A DNA stretch of 64,000 nt from Aphelenchoides besseyi (lineage: Eukaryota > Nematoda > Chromadorea > Rhabditida > Aphelenchoididae). How positions within the stretch are numbered: the stretch's first letter is position 1; every line of letters starts with the position of its first letter. The notes under the pieces were generated by a model. It had not been told where the DNA came from. It saw nothing but the letters and a program-made list of their open reading frames with translations, and did no database searches. The stretch spans positions 4,774,001-4,838,000 of the forward strand of contig JAMPIQ010000003.1 in assembly GCA_024699855.1 (NCBI GenBank), given 5' to 3'. A program made the translations under genes and the position numbers. This document shows positions 21,126 to 33,500 of this stretch, in pieces.

Positions 21126-24100
21126 TTAAAATCGTTGTATTGCTGATTTTGGTTTTGTTGTTTTGTGTTCGTCATTCGATTGATCCGTGTTCCCTTCTTC
21201 GTTTATTGTGGGCAGAGCATCGTGGTAGTTATGCTCGTCTTCAGAACAACTTTCGGTTGATGAAGACGAAGAGGAAGATTTGTCTAACTTGACAGTTTTT
21301 GTGACATCTAAAACAAATTGCATGATCCCAGTTTTCGCAATGCTTCCTACCTTCACTTCCATGAATAAAATCGTCCTTCAAATGCATTCCAAGCGGCGGT
21401 TTGTCACCATCTCCCGGACACTCGAGAACCGTTCCACCGTTGATGGGTTTGATTTCACATGGAGGTCCAATCAACGACAATAAAACGGGAAGTAGCGCCA
21501 ATCCATTGATCATTCCTGTAAGCACAAAAGTCATTTTAGATCAGTTCTTTTACACTTGCACCCGGCACTTGTGCTCCAAAACTTTATAATAAGAAACAAA
21601 AGAACTTTGTTGATTTCCAAATGCAGATAATAAGTTTGCATGTTAACTACACCGATGTATTTTTCTTGGAGCACAAATGCCAAAGCGTAAGTGTAAAAAG
21701 CAAATATCGTACCTATAATCACAAGAGCAGACATCACAACGAAGAAGTAGACAACGATAAATTCAAACTCCGAAAATGCGAGCATAACAATTCCGAGTAG
21801 AGTCGAGAGACCGCCGTGAATAACCGGAACAAACATGTGTTCCATTGCCGAAACCATACGTTGATCGCGAGTACCAAGACTTGTAAGGAACGCTAACACA
21901 ACGTGAGCAGTAAATTCGACGCCAATACCAACGGCAGTAATAAGTGTAACGGCACTTATTGGATTCAATTTCACACCAACGAGACCCATAAATCCGGACA
22001 ATTCGATAGTCATAGAAACTACAACAATGGCAACCTAAACAATGGACCATTTTACGCTAATCAAAATCATCTTCAACTGACCATTGCTGCAGCCCACGGA
22101 TTAAAAACTGTGACAGAAATAACCAAAAGAACGGCTGTTCCAATAATGACAATAGCCAAGAAAAGATACCAGCTAAGATGTAGATACTGTTCCCAAAAAG
22201 TGAATGCAATTCCAGTTGGGAAGGCTGCCATTCCATCCTCTGTATATCGATCGCAAATTGCACGAATCTCTTTGATCATTTCCACAATAATTGGAGTGTC
22301 AATAAGGTTGTTCAAGTAGAACGGAATCTGCGAATACAAAAGCTGAGGTGCCGGTGGAATCAAAGCGTCTTGCTAGAAAATATACAAATCAATAAGCGAA
22401 CTCATTTCCCTTCAACCTTTGGCACAAACGCCCATGCTGGTGGTACAGGATAGAATGCTGCTTGCGAAACTAAACGTACAGATTAGTTTGATTGTTTTAT
22501 GTAATAATTACCATAATAAAGCATATTATCAACATGATACCATCCAGTCAGATAGTTATAGAAACCTTCGGGATTAATAGTTCCATCTTCTTCAACCAAT
22601 CTCACAACACCAATCTATAACAATCTATTAAGAAACGAAAGGCATCCGACTCTCTTACTCGTCCAGTACAATTGTATTTTTCACCATACGAACAAATCAA
22701 TCTTCTCGCCAAACGCATATCATCAGTTACTTGTCGATCTTCGGGATTGAAAGTTCCATTCACTTGATTGATCAATCCCAGTTTCATTGCCGAGTCGAAC
22801 TCGCTTTGTAAAGACAACAACCATGCACGCATCATTTCCATCCAGTACGGTTCGCTCGGTTTTCCGTTCACTTTAATTACAAACGACGATTTTGCTAAAA
22901 GCCAACATTACATCAAAATCTTAAAAAAGTATTTCATTACCGATATCCGCTCTCAACGCTTCCAATTTACTTTGCTGATTCGGATAATCAATGTGTGGTC
23001 CATAGGGAACAAGAAACATCGGATAGAAAGAGAAATATTCTTCACGAGCTTTCAGGAATGCAGCCGGCGCAGTGTTTTCGGGCAGAACGTCGGCTAATTC
23101 CAACCCAAGTTTTGAACGATACAAACCGACACAACCAAATACGAACATGCTTGTACACATGATCAGAATAAAGACTTTGGACGATGGTTTCCGAAGTAGA
23201 GGAATGTAGTAGAGCCTCAAGAAACCATCTAATGTGTACCATTTCAATTCAGTCGGTGGTGTTGCTCGAATTTCTGCTTGGGTAAAAACGGTGTCATCAA
23301 CATTCGACGCGATGCTCACGTTTTTAACCAGTTTGTTGCTACTTTCCTAAATCATTGCTTTAATTATCGTTTCAATACAATTAGCATACTTTTTGATCTA
23401 ATGGTGGAGTTGGCTCCGCATTCACGCATCCAAAAGCCAAATCCCGTTTTCCTGCTTTCCGTCTTCGCATGTCCAAAGTAACAAAAGCGGGGAAGACGGT
23501 CATAATCGTAATCAAATTAAACATCAACAGAATGGCGGTTTGTGAACAAAACGATCGAAGTGCAGGAATCGGCAGAATGATTCCGGTTGCGAAAGCAAGA
23601 ATGTTGTTTGTTGATGTTATCAAAATAGACCTAAGACAAAAAGTAAGTTACAGCTGCTACCTAATGAACTTACATTCCAGTTTCCTTCATCAACACTCCA
23701 ATTTCGCGTTGTTGGACGCTCTCCAAAACACCATGATAATTGTGCAAAACCAAAAACATATCGTCGATGCCGAGACCCAGAGATAAGAACGGAACAATTT
23801 GAGTTGTTGCGGCATTGAAGTTAATTCCAAGCATTGTAGCTAACCCAAGACCAGCAATCGACGAGTATGTGATCAAAAGAACACCGATAACCGCCAATCC
23901 ACAACACGATTTCGACGAGAACCACAGACCTTGCCAATCCATTTGCGAGTATCCAGCGTAGATTACCTAAAATTAAGTTCATTAATCAAGAAAACTCATT
24001 TGTATTTACCATTAAGACATAACCAATGAAGATAACAAAGAATTTGAACTAAAAATAAACGATTAAAAAAGAGACTTCGTTTGTTCATCAACCTGACTGA

Positions 24101-26328
24101 ACTCTTCCAACATGTCGGCAATTGATGTTGAAGCCAATGGATGGAATACTCGTGTTCCCTGAAGAACAAGGTTGAATGACAACGAAAATGTAAACTCACT
24201 TGTTTATTTGCCGGATGTTGATAGATTTTACTCGTAAAGTTACGTTGCCAAGCCTGAATGATGTCGTTTGCACGGCTCATTGTGAAATGCCGTTGATCGA
24301 GATTCGGTTTGATGTTGTTTTTCGATGTCTTAAAACGATAGAAAACATCTGATGGTCCAGCAACCAAGAAAACACTCTGGAAAGCGGAGGCCGAGGAAAC
24401 CTGTTGGTTGTCGCGTTTTACTCCACCAATAATCAAATCTTCAGGCCATTTCATGATGTTTTTACCAAAACCCAAACAACCGCCGGTCAAAACATTACCG
24501 TAATTCGGGTACATCGGGAATTCGTCCTGAAAACACGACTTGAAAACACAAACAAATTGATGGCGATTACTTCAGTTAAGAAAAGTTTCCATTTGCTCGG
24601 ATTCGCATCCATCCATTGCACAAAACTTTTACCAAACTTTTTGCAAAATGCGATATTTGGATCGGCTTTAGCAGCAGCTAAACAAAAGAATTGAAAGTTC
24701 GTTTTGAAAAACAGAAAACTCACGAGTTTTAACTCCCGTCTCGTAGTCTTTGTCATCTTCATAAGCGTAATAGTCCTCATCGCCATTCTTGCTTCGTGTT
24801 TTCGTAACATTCGGAGTACTGGGAATGTCATGTAAAGGAGCTTGTCGTTTCTTTCGACCGATAATTTCGCCGATAAAGTCGATTTGTGATGGAGCGTTGT
24901 TTTTGATTTCAATCTCCTCTTCCAGTTTGTACTGTTCAGTTTCGGGAAGAGCATTGTTCCATACAAGGAACTTCTGAATTGCTTTGCAGCGGTTGAAATA
25001 GTTCGGAGAATCAGGTGGACATCCAGGATCAAGTGGATTAATGCACGGACGATCCAAATACGCGGAGCCGATTCCGGCACGTTCGAAAAAGTTTTGCACC
25101 AGGCCGAGATCCAGTAAATTTGAGACCTCTTTTACCACTTTTCCGGGATTTAAATTTTGCCACGAGATTTGGCCTTTCGGAAGTGAGCTGATGAATGCGG
25201 TGATCTCTTCGCCCAAAACCAACGGAGGATTCGGACCCAACGGTTTGGAACCTTCCCAAAAACAGTCGATTGGTGTGATCCAAATGCAGGGTACGATACG
25301 TTCCAACAACGTTTCAACGGCTCCATTCAACGAACCGGGAGGAAGAGCCGGTGCTGGAGGTTTGAAGCAAATGTCGGATAAAGTCCAATTTCTGAAAGTG
25401 AACGATAAAAAGAAAAAATGGTTGAAAAACTTACTCGCCATACATCTCCACTTTGTATTGAGCAATTTCTTCCATCATATGCACGTGTCGAAGTAATCCT
25501 TCTTTGTTCAACAAGTTTTTTCCTTTGACTTCTGGAGTTTGAATGATGACTTGAAATCCACCGCCCAATCCATTTCCACTCGGTATTTCCGGAGCGGCTT
25601 GTGCAGCTGATGTGTGTCCTTTAGTCGCGTTCACGGGCTTTGGTTTGTGTTTTGGTTCGACCATTTCCGTTGATCGTTTATGCACCTGATGATATTCACT
25701 TCGAATTTTGCCCAAATAATTCAACTCCTCATCTAGTCGACCGCCCTCTGGAATGAACGCAAATGCAAACATAATCGCTAATAAACATACGTGAGACCCA
25801 CAACTTGACGATATCCGTCTCGATGATCACGTATTGGAGTCCGACGCAACAAAGCAAGAACGCCAACAACCCAACGATAATCGTCTTCAGCGGATTCCTT
25901 TGCACGTAACAACCCAAATGATAGAGCATCCATTGGAAAATGGCACGTGCGTATAAAGCTATTCGATTTCCAGTTGCTTTGCCCTAAACATTATTTAGCA
26001 GAGCACGTGGAAAGGAAGCTTACAGCATGTATTTGTTGTAATGACATTCCAGCATCACACCACGATGGATGGTGCATAAAATTCTGTCGCCAAGTTTCCG
26101 AGAACTGTGAGGGATCATTTTTGTTAACGATATTCCGATCAACAAACTAAAACAAAAGGTCAGAAAGTGAAGAGGCTTAATTTGAAATACTTGTCGAAGA
26201 TTAGTAATTTGACGCAGTTTTTGAATTTGCAAAATATCAATTTCAGAAACGTCAGCAGAGTCGAATATCAAATTCACGTTCGAATCGTTTGTCTCGTTCA
26301 ACTCCCTTTTAGGAACTCGATCACACAT
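21126..26328 (-). CDS. ptc: Patched-family membrane protein (PTC type)
   Basis: Patched proteins are twelve-pass sterol-sensing, RND-like transporters. Nematodes keep ptc genes although canonical Hedgehog-Smoothened signalling is reduced. The ATG complement at 26326-26328 begins MCDRVPKREL and joins in phase to HHPSWCDAGMSLQQIH, the typical PTC N-terminus. The first membrane helix is IIVGLLAFLLCCVGLQYV. A large luminal loop contains PCIWITPIDCFWEGSKPLGP. The sterol-sensing domain reads GVLLITYSSIAGLGL, then PFLSLGLGIDDMFLVLHNYH with the transport-type Asp pair, then FATGIILPIPALRSF. The second half has a matching set ending AVGIGVEFTAHVVLAFLTSL and GMINGLALLPVLLSLIGP. At least 15 exons span 5.2 kb. 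The final exon is ambiguous: one frame stops at 21241, another (Ser/Glu/Asp-rich) at 21126. No break was seen in the core. Confidence 0.88.
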
Positions 26329-26399
26329 TCAAACGTGTTGGCGAGTAGAAATAAAACAAACGATTTTAAACTGTCAACGATCTGTCGCAACAAATGACC

Positions 26400-27634
26400 G
26401 CTCTTGAGTCAACTCTCACCGATTACTCAACAAACTTTTGACGACACGCAGCGATAACAAAAATATTTGCTTAACAAGACTGATTTAATAACAGGTTAGA
26501 GCCTATTATTTCGCTATTCATAATCCAATATACGGGTATTTGCATAATATTAAAAGGAACGTACATCAGTAACACGTTTCCATCGGTTTCGTGGTTGAGC
26601 GTCTCCCGGATGGACACGCATTGCGGTCCGAATTGCGTAAATGTCGAGGTATCAAACCAACAAACAGATGGATACCTGAAATTTGAAGGCTCGTATATCG
26701 TTGAGCGGATTCGAGCGAGAACCGAAACTACACGATCGTAAAAACGGACAACAAAAGCGCTCGCCAAACACTCGCCGGAAACCGAAGAGAATCCATTTAA
26801 TCAACCCAAAAACGTGCGTATGTTTGAGGATTGAGTAAATCGCACACGCACAAACGAGTCATGCTCTTCGGTTCCACACAAAAACATTTCAATGAGAAAA
26901 TCACTGATGATCGCGCGTTGAAGCATTGAACTTCAATGATCGTAAGATTGGGACTTTGGGGATGAGCTTCTCGATGGGGAAACGGGATCATGAGAGCTCA
27001 ATGTAGGCGAATATGCAATTACTGCCGGGGGCGATTTGGATGAGTGAGTGGACAATAAGCAAAAGCGACCAATCAAACTAAAAAACGCCCCCGATCCTAC
27101 GACGTTACACATGAAGCGGTTGTGTGAAGCGGATGGATGGGTTGTTGGCGCACTGTTGGAAGAAATTCACGCAACTGCCTTCTACCCATTTCTAATTGCT
27201 GTGGAGATCGCGCGGATTCGATGGAAACCTCCGCGTTGCTTTCAAGTATACTTACCGCAACACGTCTCATGCACGGTGATTGTTCGTTTCGCTTGGTATC
27301 AACGAAATGCAAAGACGAGTGAGTAACAAATCCCAAAAAGATGGCGACATCCGCTCATTGACGTACGATTGCGCTGTCCGTTGGCTTTAACATTTCACGT
27401 TGACCTTCTTCGTCGATTTTATTGACGAAAGAAACGAGTTTGAGTCGGTTTCCAAGTTTTGAGCCAACGGTGTTTTGATCACTCAAATGAAATCGTTGGG
27501 GCTGTTAAGTACGCACATTTGAAGCGGCAATAGCACTGACCGCAATGGCGAAGAAAACCGTCTGTAAATCGAAACGGAAAATAAGCCCGCGGTCACTGAA
27601 GAGCTTTTCATCGTGAATTTCAGCACGGCACAAT
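26400..27634. other. Region between Patched and the basic-protein locus, no gene assigned
   Basis: Open frames exist on both strands, for example 27048-27326 (+) and 27097-27336 (-), but none shows a domain or a consistent splice pattern. Either could hold exons of a gene sharing the promoter region with Patched. Confidence 0.35.
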
Positions 27635-28292
27635 TGACGACACGACAAACGCTCGACATCCATCGATGCCGCCAACGAACGGAATCCAAAGAAGAGAAGT
27701 CGGAGGTCGACAAAAATCATCCAACTGCGGTCAGAAAATGGGCTTCGATATGAGATTTGCCGTCAAGCGACGTTCACTTCGTGTAATTCAGCGCTTTGGA
27801 TTGGGGGCGACGGAAAGATTAGAGAAGAGAATACCGCGTTGTATTTTGAATTTGACGACACCCTCGGAAATTTGTTAGATTCTGCTTCAAAAGTCCGCCG
27901 ATTTCGCTCATCGGAAATCAGCAAGAAAACCCCGAAGATCCGGGAGCACACCGACTCCACAAAGCCAACGGTTTTCGAACACTGTCAATAGCATTGGAAC
28001 CGATGATATTTCTTTGAACTCAAAACATAAGAACACAAACTCACTTGTGAAAAGCACCCAGTTGGCCTTCAGCCGTGAACTCGTCGCACTCACTTCACAT
28101 GTTTTTCCGCATTTAGTTCTGCGACAGAAAGAAGAAAAACGCGATTTTCAAGTCGACGGCGCATTCGCCATCGGCTGATCAACGAATGTCGCGGATTTTC
28201 ATCTGAACGTTCAGTCAACAAACGTCGTCGAAGAAAACAAAATCGCGAGCTGAACGTATCACGTCTAGAGATCGATCAACTGCTCGACACAT
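27635..28292 (+). CDS. Probable gene for a basic Ser-rich protein; exon model unresolved
   Basis: Several open stretches have coding-like composition. An exon seems to begin after AATTTGTTAG at about 27879 and reads DFAHRKSARKPRRSGSTPTP, then NTVNSIGTDDISLNSKHKNT. The end of the locus is strongly basic: RRRIRHRLINECRGFSSERS, then RRRRKQNRELNVSRLEIDQL, with a stop near 28292. Upstream frames give TESKEEKSEVDKNHPTAVRK. The joins between these frames could not be settled by phase. A nuclear, DNA- or RNA-associated role would fit the composition but is only inference. No family was recognised. Confidence 0.4.
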
Positions 28293-29011
28293 GAGTAACA
28301 AGAAAGACTTAGCGTAGACTATGATTAACTGAACTTGACCTTAAGCTTTTGATTGACAGCAATAATGATTCAACGTTGCAAAGTCGCCATAACCTCTGAT
28401 CGGATCTTGGTTCGAAACGCGCACTTTCCCGAAGCTTCGATTATGTCGATAAGCAACTTTGCGTGCAGGTAAAGTACAGTTCGTACTCATAGCACAAAGA
28501 TCACTTTTGAATCATTACACTCAAAGATGATCATTTTTATGCCGATTTCTTAATAGATCTATTCGTACTTTCTGTTACTTGGAGTTTTTGTGATCACAAA
28601 CTACGATCAGATTACAAAACAAAGAAATCCGATCACAAAGCACAGCAACCCAACTGTTTCTAAGTTCCATTTAAATTCCAATCAAAGTATTCGAATACAC
28701 ACATTAAGTTTAAATTGAAATGATGCATGTTTTGTTGATCATGTTATTTACAAGTTTTTGTAGTGTGTTCTTTTGTTCATCTTGAACACTGAAACTTTCG
28801 ATTCGTCCATTTTTAGGCGGCGTGAACAAGCGGACGACTCGAATTTCAACGGTCGAATTGATCACGCACGCCCGCTGACCTCCGATTCAATCGGGGGCCA
28901 AGCTCTCAAGAAGCGCATGGTCATGCCTCGGGCTTCTTCGCATTGTCTCAGCCTTTTATTTTTGTCAACTTATTCAGTCCGCTTACACACTCAACCGCCG
29001 TTGTCAACTCG
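28293..29011. other. Intergenic stretch upstream of the M1 homologue
   Basis: AT-rich, with no coding pattern before the signal peptide at 29012. A short homopurine or palindromic feature was not seen. Confidence 0.4.
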
Positions 29012-31495
29012 ATGGTCATGTTCCGGTGGTTGATTATTGTGTTTTTATCAACACAAGTAAACGGACGAAAGGAGCCTTCATTGATTCCTTTGCGGTAAGT
29101 CACTTGTTTCGCATTTATTCTAGCTGGTCATTTCTGAATTCTTTTGATCTAGTTTTCTCAATAAAATCTAAGTCCGACTATTTCATTTAGATACGATCTT
29201 CAAATACAAGTTCCAACTGCTTCAGAAGCAGATCCGTTGATTCCAACATTTTTTGCTGCATTACGTCTTGATTTCCAAGTTACTCGTCCGTTGTTTTCCC
29301 GTTTTCGTGGTTACATTGAAATGCCCAATGGAACAAAAGTTGCTCCAGTAGCTGATGAGAGACTTCCGAAAGGAACAGAATTGTGGTTAAAAGCCAAAGA
29401 TCTTGAAGGTTTTGAAAACATCACGCTCAGCAATGCGGAACAACAGCAATTTGGCATAATCGATGTGAGATTGGAAGAAGAGTTCGCAATTTTTGTGATT
29501 GCCGAACCAGCTCTCATACCCGGCCGTTACACTCTTCATATCGAGCGCTATACGGGAGTGATTACCGACTCGAAAGGTGTTTTTTATCGCGATGTAGGAG
29601 ATGTTGCGGCAATCGCGACGAATTTGTTTCCTAATTACGCAGAAACCGTAATGCCATGTCTTGCTGATCCACTAAGAAAAGTGTCCTTTCGCTTGTCCTT
29701 ACTTCATCCTCCTAATACGGTAGCTATTTCGAATATGCATCCAGAAGTTAGCTTGTAATGTGTTACATTTAATCTCAACGAAATGTTTGCAGCAACCATC
29801 GTTTAATGCTCATGGTCATTGGCGACTTTCGGACTTTGTCCAAGCCGCTAACTTGCCGCCGTTTATGTTTGCATTTGCAATTCTTCCAGAAATTTACGAA
29901 AAGGTATGGATAAGCAAAACGCGATGAAAGACTTTGTTTATAGGTGCAAGTACCAACAAGATATCCCATATTCATTTACTACAATCGATTGAAACCTGAA
30001 AAGGTCATAGTGAACGAAGTGATTGAAATGTCCGGAGCAGTTTATGAAGTTGGTGGAAAAAAATACGAGAAACCAATTGAATCTTTTCGTTTAGATGGTA
30101 TATCAACAACTACAAGAGCCGTTGGCCTTCACGCATGTTTCCATTGTTTTCTTACCTGAAATAAAAGGAACACAATCTACGGGAATCTTGTTCTTAGATG
30201 AAGATGCTTGGGAGGAGGCGGACGAATGTCATCGGATAGAGATGTTGGCCACAGCGTTTATTCGTCAATGGATAGGCGGCTTGGCGACCGTGGATAGTGG
30301 GCGGTATATTTGCTTCCAGGTTTTCATTCTTTAATTCAACTGCATAAGCATCAGTTTTCAGGAGGACGTCGTGAAATATTTGGCAATCAAGATCGTCAAT
30401 CGAATGATAAAAAGTGCTGAAAAGTTTGCGCAATATCGACTGGCAAACTATGTTCGTATTCAAGTCGCCGAAGTGTTTTTTGCTCCCGATCGTTCGCTTT
30501 ACTTCGACCATTCTCCCGATGAATCCGAAGTCGAGATCATTTGCGGTGGAAAAGGAGCTCAATTTTTAGAGTAGGGATCTGCTTCGAACAAATTTATACT
30601 CATGAATTGAAGGTCTTTGGAAACGGTTTTTGGAGCCGACTCGATTCTGAAGAAAATTCGCGCGTTGATTCGAGAATTTGCCTACAGGAACTTTTCCCTC
30701 GAAGACTTTTTGGTGCTTCTACGTTTCAAGATCGTTGATTCCGTTGATTTGGCGCAGGTGACTGCCATGAATAAGTTCAAACTTATTGCCTTCTTACAGA
30801 TCTACGAGTTTTGGTTTCGAACTGCGGGTATCGCCAATTTACGTGTAGAGCAAAATAACGAACGTCTGCGACTTACTCAAATCAACTCGACTAGCCAGCC
30901 AATGCCGCTGAATCCGATACGAATCGCTGTTCGAAATCTTTCGCTTCCCGTCAGCTTCATGCTAAGCCAAGGTTTGAAGCTTCCAAACGAAAAATGCTAA
31001 TTCGTGTGTTTAGGATTGGATTTGGCACCGCTTGATTCGAAGCTTTTGCCGTTGACGAATCTCGGCTATGGGCATGTCTATCGCGTGAATTACGATTCGA
31101 GGTTGTGGGAACGGATCCTCAGACACCTAGAAGATACACCGCATTTGTTTTCGCCACTTGCACGTGCCCAACTATTGAACGATTATTGTTACTTCGGAGC
31201 TTTGGGTGTGGTTGGACCCGAAGAAGATATGCTGAGGAAATCTTTCTTACAGCTGATGAGATCGGAAAGTGAACACTTCGAATTGTGTGAATTCTACGCT
31301 TTTTGGTGTGTGGCGGCTCGAAAACAACGAAAAAAACCACTCGAATCCGCAAAAACACTTTCTCATTTGTGGTCCAGTTTCGTGAGTGTGTTGAGTAACA
31401 GCAAAAACTATGCGTGTGCTTCGAACGACGGCAACAATTCAGCAGCGGTTGCTGACTTTCTTTGCCAACAATTTTTTGGGACCTCTTGCCTTTGA
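29012..31495 (+). CDS. M1 aminopeptidase homologue lacking the zinc site (predicted non-catalytic)
   Basis: M1 aminopeptidases remove N-terminal residues using a zinc held by HExxH. Eight in-phase exons (29012-29094, 29191-29746, 29793-29903, 29944-30048, 30095-30289, 30362-30570, 30613-30971, 31014-31495) give about 700 aa, shorter than the usual 850-1000. It starts with a signal peptide (VMFRWLIIVFLSTQVNG). The N-terminal beta domain is recognisable from YDLQIQVPTASEADPLIP, LIPGRYTLHIERYTG and LFPNYAETVMPCLADP. Where relatives have the GxMEN motif this one reads KGTQSTGILF. Where they have HELAHQWFG it reads TAFIRQWIG, so both His and the Glu are gone while QW.G and flanking residues remain. 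The C-terminal helical domain is preserved (FDHSPDESEVEI, then SLEDFLVLL). It is likely a secreted or lumenal binding protein. Confidence 0.82.
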
Positions 31496-31659
31496 ATCTT
31501 GCCGGTGTATTGTTTATGGTTATTATTACGAATAAATCATTTTGCTTTTGTCCCAACATGGAACTGAAAAGAATGTCTGCAACTTGGCGTTTTGTTTTTC
31601 TGAAAAATCCTGCTGAATAACGTCGATTTTTTGGTTATAATCATTTCCTAATTGCCGCC

Positions 31660-32396
31660 ATGACTACTAAGTCAGTCGAAATGGATGACGATTGTTTTTT
31701 CATTGACACGCTTCCAACAAAGCCGGAAACAACAAGAGTTCGTCAGTCGAAGCCGAAAACAACTCCGACAGTCAGTCACGACTCTGATTTGGTTAAAAAG
31801 GTAATCCCTTATTTTCAATTCTTTTATCCATTGCATTTAAGATGATGGAAAAGGCGACCTTAACCGCCGACTTCGATCAGCGACCACTTTCCGAAGTTTG
31901 TGCCAAATCGAACAGAGCGGTTAGACGGGAACGAAAGGTACGTTCGCTTCACACTTGGCTTCAACTCTTGGTTCTAGGCTATTCGTGAGTCAACCAAGGG
32001 AAAAGAATGGTTCGACATGCCGGCTACTGAAATCACCGATGAAAATCGACGTGATTTGGAGTTATTGCAAATGCGCAAATCCATCGATCCGAAGGCCCAG
32101 TACAGACGGAACGATTTGAACGTGCTGCCCAAATACTTCCAGGTTTGCTAGTTGATCGTTTGCGGTAATTGGTTTTTGTTCAGCAAGGCAAAGTTGTTGA
32201 CAATTCGGCTGACTATTACTCCTCTCGAATTCCCCAACGAGAACGAAAACAAACGATGGTCGATGAACTGATGAACGATTACGCCTTCTTGAGTAAAAGT
32301 AAACAACGATACTCCGAAGCGAAGGCACGTGAAGCTTTGAAACGCAGACGACGAATCAACCCGATGAAAAAGTTTAAAAACAAAAAATCCGAATAA
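31660..32396 (+). CDS. FCF2: Fcf2 / TdIF2-type pre-rRNA processing factor
   Basis: Fcf2 proteins act in the nucleolus in early cleavage of pre-rRNA for the small ribosomal subunit. Four exons (31660-31800, 31842-31937, 31978-32142, 32184-32396) join in phase to about 204 aa. The Fcf2 core is clear: WFDMPATEITDENRRDLELL, then QMRKSIDPKAQYRR, PKYFQQGKVVD, and DYYSSRIPQRERKQTMVDEL. The end is rich in Lys/Arg (ALKRRRRINPMKKFKNKKSE), as in the family. The N-terminal third is acidic then Ser/Thr/Lys-rich and probably unstructured. It is shorter than the human relative but similar to small fungal Fcf2. AATAAA at about 32417 follows the stop. Confidence 0.88.
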
Positions 32397-32696
32397 GTTC
32401 TTTTGTTCTTTGTTGCTAATAAAATCGTTTATGTTCGTTGCTGTCATTGGAATTCAAAATCAATTAGTCAAACGAACGCTCGTTCTTAATTGATCGAACG
32501 TTCGAAGTTCTTTGTGCATTCCATTTCATTACTCATCATGTTCAGCAAGCAAGCAGTTGATCGAAAAGTAACTTTCGAGTTGAACGATTTTGTTTTCCAT
32601 TTAAATTACACGGAGTTTAATTCAGTAGTAAACAAAAACACTACAACGGTTATGTACATTGAGATTTCTGTTGAATAAGTTAAACTGATAAGACAT

Positions 32697-33500
32697 CTAC
32701 TCGATATCTATCTTTTTCTTCATCATCGGTAATTTGTCTTCTTTCATCGCCAAAATCGGTTTACTCGTAGCATCTTTCTCTTCGTCATCGGAGGTCTGTT
32801 GGGCGGAAATCGGATCTAACTCGTGGAATGGAAGTTCGGCGTCGAATTTAATGTACTCCTCCAGATCCAACGCTCCATCATGGTTCTTATCGAACGAATC
32901 GAAGATTTGATTGAAGTTCTCTCGAGGTTTAAGCATGAAACGCTCGGCCAACACTTTTTGCACTTCTTCCCGATTCAATCGAAGATCGTAATCCGAATCA
33001 AACTAAACCCAAATACACTTCATATTATCAAATGTTAAGACTCACTTGTTCGAAAATTTGTCCAAAATACTCAGCTCGCAAGTCGTCTGCACTTTGTTTT
33101 TCCTTTTGATAGTGAACTTCGTATTCGTGTCGAGTAATCTGACCATCGTCTAAAATTGTTTGTTATGAAGCTATTCAAATCATTTTTGCTATAAAAGTAT
33201 TGAACATGAAAATAGAACTTACGATCGGCATCTAATCCGTCGAATTCGTCACGTTTCAATTGCTCGTAGATCTTTTCGGTATGAAGAAACTCGTCGAATG
33301 TCAAACTGCCGCTGTTATCACTGTCGACACGTCGGAAGGTTTCTTCTAAAGGACAGAGCAGTTAGCTTTTGTTGGATGGAATGGTCATTCTTACCTGGTT
33401 GTTCGACCGTCGTTTCTCTTGATGGATCTCGGATTTGAAAGGGTAAAGCAATGGTAAGAGAGGCAACGAAGAAGGGAATGAGTAAGACAGAAGTGTTCAT
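32697..33500 (-). CDS. Secreted EF-hand calcium-binding protein
   Basis: Exons 33500-33395, 33345-33223, 33150-33046 and 33002-32697 give about 212 aa. The start is a signal peptide (MNTSVLLIPFFVASLTIA). Four EF-hand-like loops follow: DSDNSGSLTFDEF, DADHDGQITRHEY, DSDYDLRLNREEV (weaker) and DKNHDGALDLEEY. The tail is Lys/Glu-rich and ends KKIDIE without an ER-retention HDEL/KDEL signal. The layout recalls small CREC/calumenin-like proteins, which bind calcium in the secretory pathway, but it has four rather than six hands. A lumenal or extracellular calcium buffer or sensor is inferred. Confidence 0.85.
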
